Shown here one piece after another: positions 34,201-46,998 of a stretch of DNA of 64,000 nt. The number at the start of each line of letters is the position of its first letter. Within the stretch, counting starts at the first letter, position 1. A program made the translations under genes and the position numbers. This DNA is from Ophiobolus disseminans (Eukaryota > Ascomycota > Dothideomycetes > Pleosporales > Phaeosphaeriaceae): the NCBI GenBank assembly GCA_010093685.1, contig MU006221.1, forward strand, positions 1,023,491 through 1,087,490. The letters run 5' to 3'. Under the pieces are notes generated by a model. That model did no database searches and was not told the origin of the DNA. It saw only the letters and a program-made list of their open reading frames with translations.

Positions 34201-37200
34201 TCTCCTCGACCTGTCCTCTGTCTGGGCCCACGTCGATGAGGTTGAATCTCACGGAATGTTCTTTCTGTGCTCCCCATCACGCCGCGTACGATCTTATGCC
34301 GTCACGGTCCTTCGACTTATCACTGAATTTGACACTGCTCTTGGTGGATCCAGCACTCGGGTTATTCGTGTCATGGAAGGCAGTCCCCAGAGAGTCATGG
34401 ACATCAGTGATGAGAAATTATCACTCGCCGAGCGCAGTCGTCTTCAACGTGGCATGCGGAAAAGTAACGTGCAGAGTACGCTGGTCGAGCTTTGCAGCAG
34501 CGACGTGCCGTATGACTCAACTCTCTGGTTCAAGATTTTTCCGAATCTTGTTCGCATCAGCTTCGAGGTATGCCCTTTTGCTGTAACGCTCACCAGGGAT
34601 ATTGTTTGCGCCAGACTATCCCAGATGCACCGCACTCTGCTCATGCTAGCTGATGGACAGCGTGCCACACCCTACTCACCTTTTGACCCCGGGGCTGGGA
34701 AGATCAGTGGCCGTTTGGCTTCCACTTCTCCAGTGATGGTCGTTGAGCAATGGAAGCTGTACCTCATCTTTGCCTTTACAACCTTGACGAATCTTGGCCA
34801 AAATGCGTTGACACCCGCGCAAAACCAAGCGGCACATTCGAGGAAAAGTTCCAAGTCTTCCCAGAAGAGTGCTAGCAAGCTGTACACGGCTACTGAACTG
34901 TTTTCCAAGGTTCTTCCGTTCCTGTCAGCGGAAGACAGTTCTGTACGAGACGCTGCCGTAATTGGCCTTGGATCGGTCAATCGTAACCTTTACCGCACGC
35001 TACTGGAGACGCTCCAAGGGCATGTAGCTGCATGTGCTGAAGAAGCTAAATCGCGCTTAACAACACACATGCGGACAACGAGCAGCCCTCGTCAGAATCA
35101 CCGCACGGAACATCTTCGCACGGAGATTACCCACGTTTACAAGCTAACTGCCCAGTTCCTGAAGGAGCCGGAAGCGTACAACGATGAGTGGATCTTGAAC
35201 AATCTCATGAACTACACCAAGGATCTCCGAATCTTCCTTAGTGACACCGAAATCCAAAAGGAAGGCGGTTTCGTGAAACTCCGTACACACTACTGTGGGC
35301 TAGTTGAAGTCTTGTTCGAGGGTATCAACAAAACCAAGGACCCACTTCAATGGATGCCGTTTCAAGCTCGTAAGGCAGCTTTCACGCTAATGGAGGAGTG
35401 GTGCGGCTATGCTGCCAACCAGGGAGAGATACGTCAACGTGAGGAGAACGTACGACGATCTATGCTCGATCGTGACATTGACATGGGCCACAAGAACACG
35501 TCCAGTGCAGCTTATGCAATACAGAAACGAGATTCCCGTACAGCGGCTCTCAGCGCTATGGCTGCCTTGTGCGCTGGGCCTGTCAGTATCACAACCGATA
35601 GCAAGGTCCTGCTTCAATTCGACGTGCGCCGGATGCTTTCATGGATCGACAGCATTTTCGAGACACCCAGCGATCGAACACATGCAATTGGACGTCGAGC
35701 GCTCACCAACCTCATCATCCATAATCGAGAGCATCCGTATCTCCTTGATCGAGCAATTGAGATGTGCTACCTCTCGAAGTCGGCAAAGGCTTTGGAAAGC
35801 TATTTCGAAGTAGTTACACAAGTTCTCATGCATCGTGAGGATTACACATTGCCCTTCTGGAAAGTCCTTAGTGCTGGTCTTTATACCTTGGGACACGAGC
35901 ACGGTGGAATTCGTATGAAGTCAGCACGGTTGTTGAAAACGCTCGAGGCTCGCGAGCAAAAGAACTCAAAGCTGCAAGACCTCGATATCAGCATATCAGA
36001 CAAGACCATTGCTGTCTATAAGCTGGCTCAATTTGAGATGTCGCGCAGGCTGGCCAAACAGCATTCTGAGCTTGCGTTCCTGGTCTTCTCGCAATTCTCA
36101 TACTACTTCAAGGACCTGCAGCCCGACCACCAACGTAACATGGTAGCTGCCATGTTGCCGTGGGTCCAGACCGTTGAACTTCAAGTCAACCCTGATGGTG
36201 GCCCTACTGCCAATTCATACATGCTTCTGGTCAACATGTTCGAGATCACTGTTCGCTGCGGTACCGCTCTCCACAACGAAATCCAAGCACTCTGGCAGGC
36301 CTTGGCGACGGGACCATATGGAGGCAATGTGCAGTTGATACTCAACTTCATTATAAACTTGTGTCTGGACAAGCGAGAACAGAATTATGTCGACTTCTCG
36401 AAACAGATTGTCGTTCACCTGTCCAGTACACCGGCCGGCCTAAAAGTAGTGGAGTTCCTGCTTCTACAAATCAACCCACGATCGATGGTCAGCGAGAAGC
36501 GCGAGCCAGCAGCTCCTCCACCCGATGCTGCTAGTCTTCCTTATCTTGCTGACCTCAGTGCTTTGCTACCCAGCAGTAACAAACAGGTAAGCGTGAGCTC
36601 CTCGGTTTCTGATCGCGAATGCTAATTTGAGTAGTCTGGCTTTGCCCTAGGACAAATCTGTCTGATACTCCTGGTGGACCTTATGGTATCCCCTGTCGAG
36701 GTTGCCCATGAACATATTCCACTGCTCCTCCAGGTTATTCTAGTTCTATGGGATCACTACACCCCCGTCGTTCAGGACCAAGCACGGGAGATGCTTGTCC
36801 ATCTCATCCACGAACTCGTCATCTCAAAGATCGACGACGAAACAGTGGGCGTTGACAAGAAGTCGATTGAAGATTTTGTCGAGGGTGTTCGGCAACATGA
36901 CGCCAAGGTAGTGTGGAATTACGACGACAAAAACGGAAAAGATGCGGAAGACTCAAGCGCAAAAGTACCAGAGTCGATGGCGTATGTGGCGGCCGAGGTG
37001 CTCAAGTTCTTCTCACTTGCGTATCCTGGACTCAGAGAGGCATGGGGAAGAGTGGCACTAAATTGGGCCACGTCGTGTCCGGTTCGACACCTTGCATGTC
37101 GGTCCTTTCAGCTCTTCCGTTGCATCTTGAGCTCGCTAGATCAACAGATGCTCTCTGATATGCTTGCACGGCTCTCTAACACCATCTCCGACGAAGAGAG

Positions 37201-39094
37201 CGATATTCAGACCTTTTCTATGGAAATACTTACGACGCTTCGAGCGATCATCGAAGCACTTGCGCCCGAGGACTTGATCCAATACCCTCAGCTCTTCTGG
37301 ACGACCTGCGCCTGCCTTGATACGATACACGAAGGCGAATTTATGGAAAGCTTGCTCATGCTAAACAAATTCCTCGACAAGCTCGATCTAGGGGACTCAG
37401 TAGTATTGCAGATCCTCGAGGACAGTTGCCCCGACAGATGGGAAGGCAAGTTCGAAGGTCTAACACAACTCACGTACAAGGGTATCCGCTCGAGTGTGTG
37501 TCTCGACAGATCTTTGCGAACCCTTCAGAGACTAGTGGTGCTGCCTTCCAGTCGTATTGTGGGCGATGACAGCCGACTTGCTTATACCATATTGGCCAAC
37601 CTACCCAAGTTCTTGCGCTCCTTTGACTCAACAACGAGCAACCCAAGTGTCAGGGCCACAGCGGAGGTACTTGCTCGTGTAGCTGACGAGCAGTACGACA
37701 ACACCGCACTCTCGGAGGCTTTGACAGCGTATGCCCTCAAGAGATACCGCGTCGATAAGGACTTCCTTGCACAGATCATGTCAGCTCTCCGGACCACATT
37801 CTTTCCCAACCTCGAGTTCGGAAGCCTGGTTTTCCTCCTAGGTCTTTTGACAAACAAGATCGATTGGATGAAAACCAACACGATGGAAGTGCTCTGCGTT
37901 CTCCTTCCAGAGATCGATATGCGCAAGCCAGATATCGCCGGGAAAGGCCCGGATCTCATGTCGCCACTACTACGATTGCTGCAAAGCGAGTTCTGCCCAC
38001 AGGCTCTACGTGTGCTTGACCATGTTCTCAACCTAAACATGACGAGCTCACCGACACCGTATGAAAAGCAACAAATGCGTATGAGCATGGCCGGGTCACA
38101 CTCTAGCAGGGGTTACAAAAAGCAGTTCGAGAAGACGCAGTCGCTCTACGGCATTCCCGAAGAAAGCGGATGGGCAATACCAATGCCGGCGCATCACTCA
38201 CATCTGACGCGCGCCAACGTGCATGCTGTTTTCTACACTTGCAGTGCTCTCGAAGATGGCTATGTGCCGGACACAGCAACACCCAAGATTGAGTTCCGAC
38301 ACGAGGAGTTCCCATTCAGTCCCTTGTCGGACTACCGAACAGCAACCATGACTTCCGAAGATACACGTGGGGATAGTCACATTGGAGAGTTGGTAATGAA
38401 GCTGGATAGCCTAGATGACTTTTTCGAAGATGACGACGACGCTGAAACGCTTACCGACTTGCCCAACTTCACTTCCAGCTCGCGCTATACGAACGGCCCG
38501 TACTCCAACGACATGCGAGAGAACCTCTACGACCAGCAGACTGCACCGATTCTTCACAAGTCTCTCACACGCAATGCAAGCGTGACGTCTTTCCAGTCTG
38601 GGTTCATCTCTGACGTCAAGCTCTCTCCAGCCAGGGACCCTGGCGTAATGACCCCAGGGGCCTTCAGTACCTTTGCTTCCTCGGCAAACAATATCCAGTC
38701 CACGACGATTGTAGCCCCACGGCCAGGCCTACATGCTCGGTCAGTCACCTCGCCTTCGGCACCGAATCAAGCCCAACGTATCTCACCTGCGTTGTCAACT
38801 ACCGCTCTCGACGAACAAGGCGAACCTTTCTCAGACGACGAGTACGCTTCCGGCCGTACAGGCAGCACCAGCACAGACAAGGGCAACCTCAGCCTTGAAG
38901 GCGTGGTAAAGCCTCTCGCTCAAGACACACGAAGCAGAATACGAAGCGGCATGCGCAGACTCACAGGAGGTGGTGGCGACGCAAGAGAAGGAACAAAGAC
39001 ACGCGAAGCGATCAAGCTGGCGCTACAGAAGAGCCCCCAGGTTCCCAAGGTGCCTGACATCTACCTTGTGAACCCCAAGAGCGCGGATCCATAA
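31251..39094 (+). CDS. TAO3: Cell morphogenesis protein PAG1/TAO3 (Furry family)
   Basis: A giant scaffold of the RAM/NDR-kinase network that controls polarised growth and cell separation. Three exons, 31251-31254, 31431-36586 and 36635-39094, give about 2539 aa. The large exons contain HEAT-like helical repeats throughout, for example EYALHHLFNSFIGQAEQKIN near the start of the conserved region. The conserved N-terminal segment RKPSGSYAHNRNTSIVHGIQ lies upstream of the first in-frame ATG (31802), so translation must begin earlier. The best solution is ATG-T at 31251, a GTAAGT donor and an acceptor CTCGCGCAG after a GCTGAC branch site. The second intron joins SSNKQ to SGFALGQICLILLVD in phase. 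The C-terminus VPDIYLVNPKSADP is family-typical. The start is less certain than the rest. Confidence 0.93.
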
Positions 39095-39290
39095 GACACG
39101 TAATTCATTTGCAGCCATGTATCGCAGTTTAAGAAATTTGTAATGCATCATGTAGGCGGTGTTCCATGATAGACGGGATCAGATACATTGGCGTTTTATC
39201 TTTCTATTCATGTAACGGGAACGGAGCGAAGGATGGGTTTACACGCTTCTTTTGCCGCGAGATACCAGTTGTTTAATGCGAATGAGAAAA

Positions 39291-39854
39291 TTACATGGCT
39301 TTCCCTACTACCCCCTTTCTCTTTCCATCGTTGACTGCTTCTTGCGCAGCTACGTCTACATCCCACTCCCCCTCCTCGAGCCGATAATCAAATACCTCAT
39401 CGCCCTCCGTGCACATGACCCACGCGCTCCGCGGCGTCGTATATCCGCGCTCGAAATACCACTTTCGCTCCACGGCTGTGAGGAAGTGGAGCGGGGATGT
39501 GTTGCTTGGTTGCTCTTCATTTTCTACTTCCTCCTGCGATGACCTTGCGGAACTATGCGTCCTGGCAAGTAAAGGCGCAACACTGGCCACTCCTGCAGCC
39601 GTATACGTCGGCACGAAGGCGAGTGTTGCGCTTAGGCGGCCGAATAGCGTAGTAAAGAGTGTTGCGCTGAATCCTTTGGCTGGTGTCCCGCGCGTGGGTG
39701 ATGGGGGTGGGGAGCGCCATTCTGGATGTGCGGCGAGGACGTCGGAGAAGGATGTTGCGGTGATCCAGCCGCGGTGTTGGTATTGCAGGATGATGTAGGG
39801 GTTGGTAGTGCGGATTACGATGTTGCCCGCGGGGTTGTGGATGAAGTAGAGCAT
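39291..39854 (-). CDS. Hypothetical 187-aa protein, divergent-pair type A
   Basis: An intronless frame starting MLYFIHNPAGNIVIRTTNPY. No known family is recognised. It has HRGWITATSFSDVLAAHPEW, a hydrophobic stretch (FGRLSATLAFVPTYTAAGVA) that might be a membrane segment, and an acidic C-terminal part (VMCTEGDEVFDYRLEEGEWD). Its first 35 residues resemble those of the minus-strand gene at 14905, and each is head to head with a plus-strand orphan. Function is unknown. The TAO3 stop codon lies 196 bp away, convergent. Confidence 0.5.
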   Translation of the reverse strand: MLYFIHNPAGNIVIRTTNPYIILQYQHRGWITATSFSDVLAAHPEWRSPPPSPTRGTPAKGFSATLFTTLFGRLSATLAFVPTYTAAGVASVAPLLARTHSSARSSQEEVENEEQPSNTSPLHFLTAVERKWYFERGYTTPRSAWVMCTEGDEVFDYRLEEGEWDVDVAAQEAVNDGKRKGVVGKAM

Positions 39855-40347
39855 GTTTCGGTGGGTACGTGGGGTTGAGGTGAGTGTTTGCTACTTGGGG
39901 TGTTGGAGTTGAAGCTTAGAGTTTGTTGTCGTGGGCTTTGGATGTGGTGATGGGTTATGAAGGCGTGAATAGGCATGTGAAAGGTGCGGTGAATGCGGAT
40001 TGCTGGTGGAGGGATCATCGACTGACGTGGCTGTAAGGTATCTGTGATTGCTCGGCTTTGCAAACTTTCTATGCGCTGGAGCGCACGCAGGCAAGTCTGT
40101 GCTGTCTTTATTCATTTCCTCCTACTCTCGATATAGGCAAATCTCGCCAAATGCGACGCAAACTTCAAGTCTGCATCATGCATCGAACATCCCCTAATAG
40201 CAAGTTTGACCAAACCTGCTGCGACAAACGTATGTGTGGCAAGTAGCATCGTGGAACTCACATAATGGGGCTACAAAATGCTCCCTAATCGGACCCCGAG
40301 TACCTCCTTACCTACTCCACTACCATAAAGCCTCGCAACACACAGCC
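39855..40347. promoter_or_regulatory. Divergent intergenic region, 493 bp
   Basis: Separates two hypothetical genes on opposite strands and presumably holds both promoters. No equivalent of the 34-bp repeat found between the other divergent pair was seen here. Confidence 0.5.
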
Positions 40348-41157
40348 ATGCAGTACTCCATAAAAGCCATCTGGAACGAACCACCCTACATAACCTCTAC
40401 CCAGTTCATAGTCCACAACTACCGCCAATGGGACTTCGAAGTCACCGAACACCAAGACAACTCCTTACTCATCAAGGAGCTCAAATACCGCGAACGCAGA
40501 GCCAAACTGAACCAAAACCGCCTCTCCCTTCTCCAAGTCTGGGCCCGAGAAGTCATCCGCCGCAGGAACGACACACCACCAGCTCCCCCCGTGGCTAGCT
40601 TGGACCGCAGCTTAGACCGCACCGCAACCCTCCTCCAGGACTTCGTCAAAGCCATCGCGGTGCAGGGCGAACTTCATCCACCAAGACCCATTCACTGGTA
40701 TGACCCCACGCTCCTGAAGAGGAATCACGTCCCGCTACCAAACCACCCGGGCCTCGATCTCGTGCTCAGGTATCTGGGCTTCCTGCATTACATGCGTGTT
40801 ACACCCAACGCCCCACGCTCCGATTTCCCAGGCGGCGTCGCGCGGCCGCACATTAACACCGCAGACAGAATCGTCCTTGAATTTCGGGCGCACGGAGAGC
40901 CGAGCTGGAATCAGACTGCGGCGGCTCTGCACGCGGTGGCTGAGCGATCGGGGCAGTTTAATCGGGGGGAGTATTTTGTTCATGGGCCGGAAAATAAGTT
41001 GTTGACGGGGGGTGTTAGGGTGGAGCTGTGGGTTGATGTAAGTGATTGTGTGGATGGGGATGGGGGCGGGGAGAGTATGGAGCCGCCGCCGAGGTATGAG
41101 GCTGATGAGGGTTTGCCCGGGTATGGAGAGGGAAGCAATGGGAGGGTTGAGGAGTAA
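40348..41157 (+). CDS. Hypothetical 269-aa protein, divergent-pair type B
   Basis: An intronless frame from the first ATG, starting MQYSIKAIWNEPPYITSTQF. I recognise no family. The region YRQWDFEVTEHQDNSLLIKE is followed by a basic segment (LKYRERRAKLNQNRLSLLQV). The second half has LGFLHYMRVTPNAPRSDF and a Pro/Glu-rich end (MEPPPRYEADEGLPGYGEGS) with PPxY and LPGY motifs that could bind WW domains. It lacks a signal peptide. The coding stretch is well biased towards C-ending codons in the first half, which supports a real gene. Function unknown. Confidence 0.55.
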   Translation: MQYSIKAIWNEPPYITSTQFIVHNYRQWDFEVTEHQDNSLLIKELKYRERRAKLNQNRLSLLQVWAREVIRRRNDTPPAPPVASLDRSLDRTATLLQDFVKAIAVQGELHPPRPIHWYDPTLLKRNHVPLPNHPGLDLVLRYLGFLHYMRVTPNAPRSDFPGGVARPHINTADRIVLEFRAHGEPSWNQTAAALHAVAERSGQFNRGEYFVHGPENKLLTGGVRVELWVDVSDCVDGDGGGESMEPPPRYEADEGLPGYGEGSNGRVEE

Positions 41158-44100
41158 GGAGGCTCATGTTGATACGCATAGCTTCGAGGAGTTATGTTGA
41201 CTATTTCAACATGAAATGTGCAAGACGATACATATTCGCCGGAACTCTGATTTTCTTCTCCTCCATTTTTCGCACATCATGTGTCATCCTTACTTTCTGA
41301 AAGACGAGCAAAACCAACACGTTCATCCAATCGGTAGCCGTGTGCTTTGACTCTCAAGACCAGGAAGGCGCGATGCATTCTCTCCTGGAGACCTCGGGAC
41401 ATATCAAACTTGACACCCTCAATGAAGTGATGAACATATGGTTTGGAAGGAAGAGGAGAGTGGAGAAACAGCCATTCCCTAGCGCACCTGAATCTTGAGC
41501 TGCGAGAGATGTCGAACCAAAGCCATGCATCCGAAATGGTGTTTTTTCTACATCTCTCCATGGAGCACACACCACGACATATCCGGATGTCATACTGATT
41601 TTGAGACTTGTTTCAGGGGACATTATCGAAAAGATTAAGTTGACGGAGAGCGTGTTGATGCATGGTACTAAGCACTCACCGCTTTCAGTGGAAGTGTATA
41701 GTGGCCCTCAACATTGATACAAACATAGCCCCTTTGGCTTTACCTTTCATATCTGGAGAAAGCAAGTCTCATTGTTCGGAGTGTTTAGTTCTTCTTTTCC
41801 AAGTATGAGGGTGCACTTAACAACAAATGCTCGACAAGCATACAGGCCAACATCTTAGAAAAAAATGCACGGCTGTCAATCCCATTTAAATCATAAAAAC
41901 AAAGGAGCTCGTACTTGGTGATGCACCGGGTACCTCGTCAACGTGCAATTAGATAACATGTTCTACAGCACATAGGCCTGTCTACTTTTACTTTCATATT
42001 CGGACACTTTAGCTCTTTTATAGTGCTGCGAGGATATACGAGCTTTCTGTTAAGATCCTACCTAGGTAAGATCTAAGCACCTAGTGGTGTGTCACTAAAT
42101 ACGAACTCTTTCGTAGTGCAGCTTCAAGTTTCTACATGAAGTGTTCTGCCAGCTCTTTGCGAATGCAATCTTGTCGCACACTCCAGACATCATGAAGATT
42201 TTTCAGCAATTCTACTGTCCGCTCACACACATGGGCTATTTTGTCTTGCGTTTTTGTGATTCACAGAGACACCACATCGGCTGGGCTATGCCCATCTTTC
42301 TGAAAAGAGTGTCTCTGAATGTGTGGCGATGAGAGGAAGAGAAAGTCCCGTAGGTATATATACTGCAGGTGCAGTTCTATCGTTCCAAATCTGATTTGAG
42401 CAGCTCCTTGTTTGATGACTCGAGAAAGGCGAGAGACAACATGGATCACCCCCGCAGAAAGCGGCAGGACATTCAAAGTTTGGAAGGTAAAATTTGAGAG
42501 TGCCAGGAAAGCAAGTCATGAGATAGATGAGATAGGGTTTTGCAAAGTGCCAGACTTCCACGGTGATGAGGAGTGTAGAGTTGAAGCGACGGGAAGGGCG
42601 ATCTATATGCAGTTCGCCGACGTCTTAACGTCTACATGTTGTGCTTGCTTTTCGGTTTTCAGACGAAGGTATCGAGGAAGTCGCACATTGATGGCGTTCA
42701 ATTGACTTTCGGACGCACACACATGATCTCCTTCTCTTATCCTCTTTGAAGCAGGCCTCCTCTTATTCTTTACAGCGAATATGTTCTCAGTTATCGACAT
42801 ATATTCGGGGTTCGTGGATTTGCTATGTGACCCATACCCAACCAGTATCACTAGTTGACGTCGTGCACTTGCAAACATACGATTGCGTGTTTCCGTTTTA
42901 GGTCCGATTGAGAAGGGCACACAGAACATCATGTGCGTCCTTTCCGCACTGCAGTTGTAAGAGACACCTTGAGTTGTCGGGTGTTTCATCGACAGGTAGC
43001 CTGGCTATTATTGTTTAGATGCCTCGTCATTGTATGCTTCGCTTTCGAGACCCAACGTCCTATAAGCAGTTCTAAACGAGATTTTGTACAAACACAGAAT
43101 CATGTAGCGCTTGGTCAGATAGTTGTAGCAGTCCGGACTCGAAACATGCGCAGCACGTGACATCATTTTTGATGGCTGGAAGACGGGCGAGACATGAGCT
43201 CGGTCGATATGCAGCTTGGACACGCAAAGAAGCATGACATTCAGCAACTTAGCTTTTGGTGACACTCAAGAGCAAGTGGTCATAAAGAGAGAAAACCGAA
43301 GACAGGAAGGACTGACTTATATACAGCAGTCAAGGTAGAGGTTGGGACGGGAGGCAAGGGCCATACATCGAAAACACCTCGATCTGCTTTCAGTCACACT
43401 CATATATGGCTGTTCTTAAGTCTTTTTGTGGAAGTCCTACGAGAGCAAGACCATGCGTCATTGATGATCTGGATTTTGGTGAACTTTTGCGCGCCTAAGA
43501 CCGTGGATCGATGTATAGTAGGTTGTTGTACTCGGGGTAATTCGCTCGCAACTCCAGGCCATCGCATTGAGAGATCGACTGTTTCGGGCGAATCATAGCA
43601 TCTTTTAGTAGATGTTTGAGCAGCGAAGTTCTCCATGCGACGACACCATTGTCATTTCGATTCTCGGCACACATGACCCATCGGCTTTGATGTTTTCAAT
43701 CCAATCCCACAAAAAGGAACGTGAAATCCATATCTGCATTGTTTTGGCTTCGAGAGCGGAAATAAGGCACGCTTCGAACATTTCCTTTGGAGTTGTAAGG
43801 CTTGGAGGTTGATGGAGAGAGCTACAACGGGAAGGAAGACCTTTATGTATGTGTTTCGATCACGTGGTTGACGAAGACGACCGAGTCATTGTAGAGAAGA
43901 TGTGGGAGGATAGATTGTAGAAGGAGAGTCTGTGTATTTTAGACATATGCAGGTCTTGGTCCACTTTCGAGAGACAGCGAGCTGGCGGAGCGAATATGAG
44001 AAAGACCGGAAAGGTTTTGGAGACCTGGGAAACGAGAACATATAAAGGGAAACGTTCGTTTTGGAAACGACAAGAAGTGGAGAGGGCAGTAGGACGAAAG

Positions 44101-44331
44101 ATTTAGTCACAGCGAGGATATCCAGCCTCTTATATGCATTTTCGAAAAACTCGGAGATTGTTCATGGAAGGATGCAGCAGAGCTACCAACTCCGCGGGAC
44201 ATGAACGTACCATGTGAGTAGAACCCCACGCCATGTGTATGCTCTACGGAACCATAAATTTCTTGACGCTCGTTAGAACGTTATTCTGAATGACCATCGT
44301 GAAGCCGAAGCTCTTTGTTGGTCGAAGTGCT
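41158..44331. other. Gene-poor 3.2-kb stretch with possible relics
   Basis: No intact gene is supported. Open frames are short and stops frequent compared with the flanks. Two minus-strand stretches look coding: around 41277-41570 (FDISRSSRFRCAREWLFLHS) and 43495-43781 (listed separately). A 9-bp inverted repeat (CAGAGACAC / GTGTCTCTG) occurs near 42267-42318. The pattern fits decayed genes, but no transposon protein or long terminal repeat was seen. Confidence 0.45.
43495..43781 (-). pseudogene. Possible frameshifted relic of a small gene
   Basis: From an ATG at 43781 one minus frame runs to a stop at 43605 and includes MQIWISRSFLWDWIENIKAD. A second minus frame, open from 43695 to a stop at 43495, contains GVVAWRTSLLKHLLKDAMIR and ends LRANYPEYNNLLYIDPRS. 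The two overlap in different frames, so a frameshift or an unrecognised intron would be needed to join them. No family is recognised. Confidence 0.27.
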
Positions 44332-46358
44332 CTAGCCCGCAGCATTTCTCAACTTCGCAGCCTCCACTGCCCTTTCGAAGCTTGTCCTGTATATGAAGAT
44401 GCCCTCGATAATCGCCACGATACCAAGTGCAAGCGCTGGTCCCTATGTTTTGTTAACCTGTGTTTACGACACATCATACGATTCAAACTTACACTCCAGA
44501 GCCCATACAACCCCCACTTCGCACCGAATCCAAGTCCGAAACTTATCGGAATGCCCACAATGTAGTATGCAAACAATCCTACGTACCCTCCGATCTCCTG
44601 CCGTCCAAGACCACGCAAGATACCGTTGCAGTTTGCTGCAATTGCGTCGAAGACTTGGAACATAGCGCAAAGCGGCAGAAGTGCAGACACCATCTTTATG
44701 ACGTCCTCGTCTGGTGTGAAGAGCCTCGGGATGTAGTCTCTCAGCAATGATAGCAAGAGAAGGTTGAATATGCCGACCGCAACCGACGCTACGATGGCGA
44801 CCTTGGCCGCTGTCTTCGCTGGTACAGCAAGCGTCGCTCCAATGAGATTTGCAATTCGCGTACTCGCTGCTACGCTCATCGGGAAGGGAATTTGGAATGT
44901 AATACCCGTGACGGAACCCAGGACAGACTGCGCAGCAAGTTCGGTAGGTCCCAGCCAACTCGAACTCAGCGTCAGGATCTCGAACGCCAGGAACTCCGCA
45001 AGTACCATGATAAGTCCTGGTAAAGCGAGTTTGATCATCGGCATCCAGTTTCTGAGCGCACGACGATCGAAACCGCCCCAGCATTGGTAGCCGTCTACGA
45101 AGCGGACGTAGAGGAAGAGCATGACGGGCATGATGTTTTCCGTGATCGAGACGGCGATTGGCGCGCCGATGAATCCCCAGCCTAGGTGCCATACCATGTA
45201 CCAATTCAGGAATGCGTTCAGTGGAGCACAAATGAGCAGGATGTACATCGTTGCGCTGAAGATGCCTTGGGCTTGGACGTAGCGCTTACCACTTTCGAAT
45301 GCGGCGTACCCGGGTGCGCCTGCGATGAGAACTCTGAGGTACAGACCGGCTAGACGCGCTGTTTCTTCCTCGGGGACGATGAGGGAGAGGATTTGTGTTC
45401 CAAAAGCCCAGATGATGGATATTGGGACAGTGATGACGAGCAAGAAGTACAGCATACGCTGCAGCTGTAGGCCAACGAGATGTGGGCGGCCAGAGCCGTA
45501 CGCTTGAGCACATAAAGTGTCGAGTGATGTCGCTAAGCCTTGGTAAACCGCGTAGCCGGTGATTGAGGCTGTCATGCTGGCTAAGCTAACTGCGCCGAGT
45601 TCGATCTTGCCGATGTGACCGACTGTGAAAATGCTTGCGACTGGCAGACTGTACTGTAGCAGGAAGGTAAGTATGAGTGGTGCGGAACTCTTAGTCAGGA
45701 CTTTGGCTTCGCGTTTCCAGCTAGTGTTGATCTTTCCCGCTGCGACGGCTTCGTTCCATTTCTTGTTGATCGTCCGCGGCGTATCGTAGCCACCATATGG
45801 TTGGTCTGGGTCGCCTCCTAGAAGTGATGTGTGCTCATTTGCAGGTGATTCTATCGCCGTCTCCTCATCTGGTGTGCTTTTAGTTTTTCGAAGACCGGAA
45901 AACGACATTTTGTTCGCCAGTCGACTTGCTTGGCCTGCGCTCCCTGACCGTGGATGTTTTGGCGGGAGCAGGTTATTATCGCGGAGCAGACTCCGCTCCT
46001 CTTCTCGTACAGTTTCTCGCTCTTTCTTGGAGAAGTGGTTATGCTTCTTCCATGACGTGGACAGGTAGTTGCGTTCTGGGACACTTGAAGACGTGATTGC
46101 CGTCCCACGTGCTCCAGGGTTGACGTATGAGGGGCGGCGATATGAGTTGATCATAGAATATTGGCGGACGGTGGATGACCCTGAAGATGAGTCGTCATCC
46201 TCCTCCTCTTCTTCTGAATAATCGTCCTCCAAATCTCGTGCAATTGCTTCTTCTGCAATATACTGTGATTGGGTGAAGCCCTCCATTTGCGAAGTGACAT
46301 CGTTGGCGAAGTCAGTCACAGAGTGTTGACCCGTGGGTGCTGATGTTGGTGGGGCCAT
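44332..46358 (-). CDS. MATE family multidrug/toxin extrusion transporter
   Basis: A proton- or sodium-coupled exporter of organic cations and drugs, expected in the vacuolar or plasma membrane. Two exons, 46358-44493 and 44442-44332, give 658 aa. The 50-nt intron (GTAAGT to ACATAG) joins KWGLYGLWS to GPALALGIVAIIEGIFIY in phase and supplies the last helix; without it the frame ends in unrelated residues. The first 200 residues are hydrophilic with an acidic run (DYSEEEEEDDDSSSGSS), usual in fungal MATE proteins. Twelve hydrophobic segments follow in two halves, with SLASMTASITGYAVYQGLAT and AQAYGSGRPHLVGLQLQRML. The true start is the ATG at 46358, not the TTG nine bases upstream. Confidence 0.92.
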
Positions 46359-46998
46359 GATCGGCAAATCTTTTCAGGGTTTGGCCACAATACCTATTGA
46401 TGGGCTTCAAGATACAGAGAGAGTGTTATTCCAAAAAAAATTCTCGTGTAAAAGAAAAATCAGAGTAAGGAAGATCTTCGAGTGAGGCACGGGCGGAGAT
46501 AAGTGATATCGGTCTCCAGAACCTGTTCGCATTAGCTGCATTGGCTTTGACCAATCTGGCAGCTCTACGCGGCACCCGCCAGCAACTTATGGTTTAGTCC
46601 AGCGCCCTTTGTCTTGCCTTTACCGCAAAGAGATCGTCGACAATAGCAGGGCGTGGTAGCATGTTGTGACTCTTCGCTCGAGCATGCCTCCCAAGTGGTT
46701 ACCATTGAGTACATGCGCAAGACAGCCTCGGCTAAGGCTTGCATAAGGGCTGACTGGGTCTGAGACCCTGGATTAGTTCCCTCGATATCCTTGATGCTCA
46801 CCTCGGTAGCTGTGACGTTTGTCTTGTGTGTATGGAGTCAGAAGTTACTGGACAATATAGAAACGATGTGGAAGGTCATGCGACCTTTTGTGTCATAAGT
46901 AATGCATCTTCAAGTTGTGTTACAGTGCCATGCGACTTCGGGAAAGCGCTTGAAAATAGTCGCAGTAGGTCAATGTACTGGATGCTGCCTCGGGTATC
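46359..46998. other. Intergenic, 640 bp
   Basis: Upstream of the MATE gene and downstream of PEX12, both on the minus strand. A minus frame at 46565-46801 (78 codons, with ALAEAVLRMYSMVTTWEA) looks weakly coding but has no family match and an uncertain start, so I do not call it. Confidence 0.5.

Noticed and set aside
42267..42318. 9-bp inverted repeat CAGAGACAC / GTGTCTCTG
   Set aside because: Too short and too common by chance to call a terminal inverted repeat; no flanking duplication or transposase.
46565..46801. 78-codon minus frame with ALAEAVLRMYSMVTTWEA
   Set aside because: No ATG near its start, no family match and a zinc-finger-like CYCRRSLCGK that may be chance.
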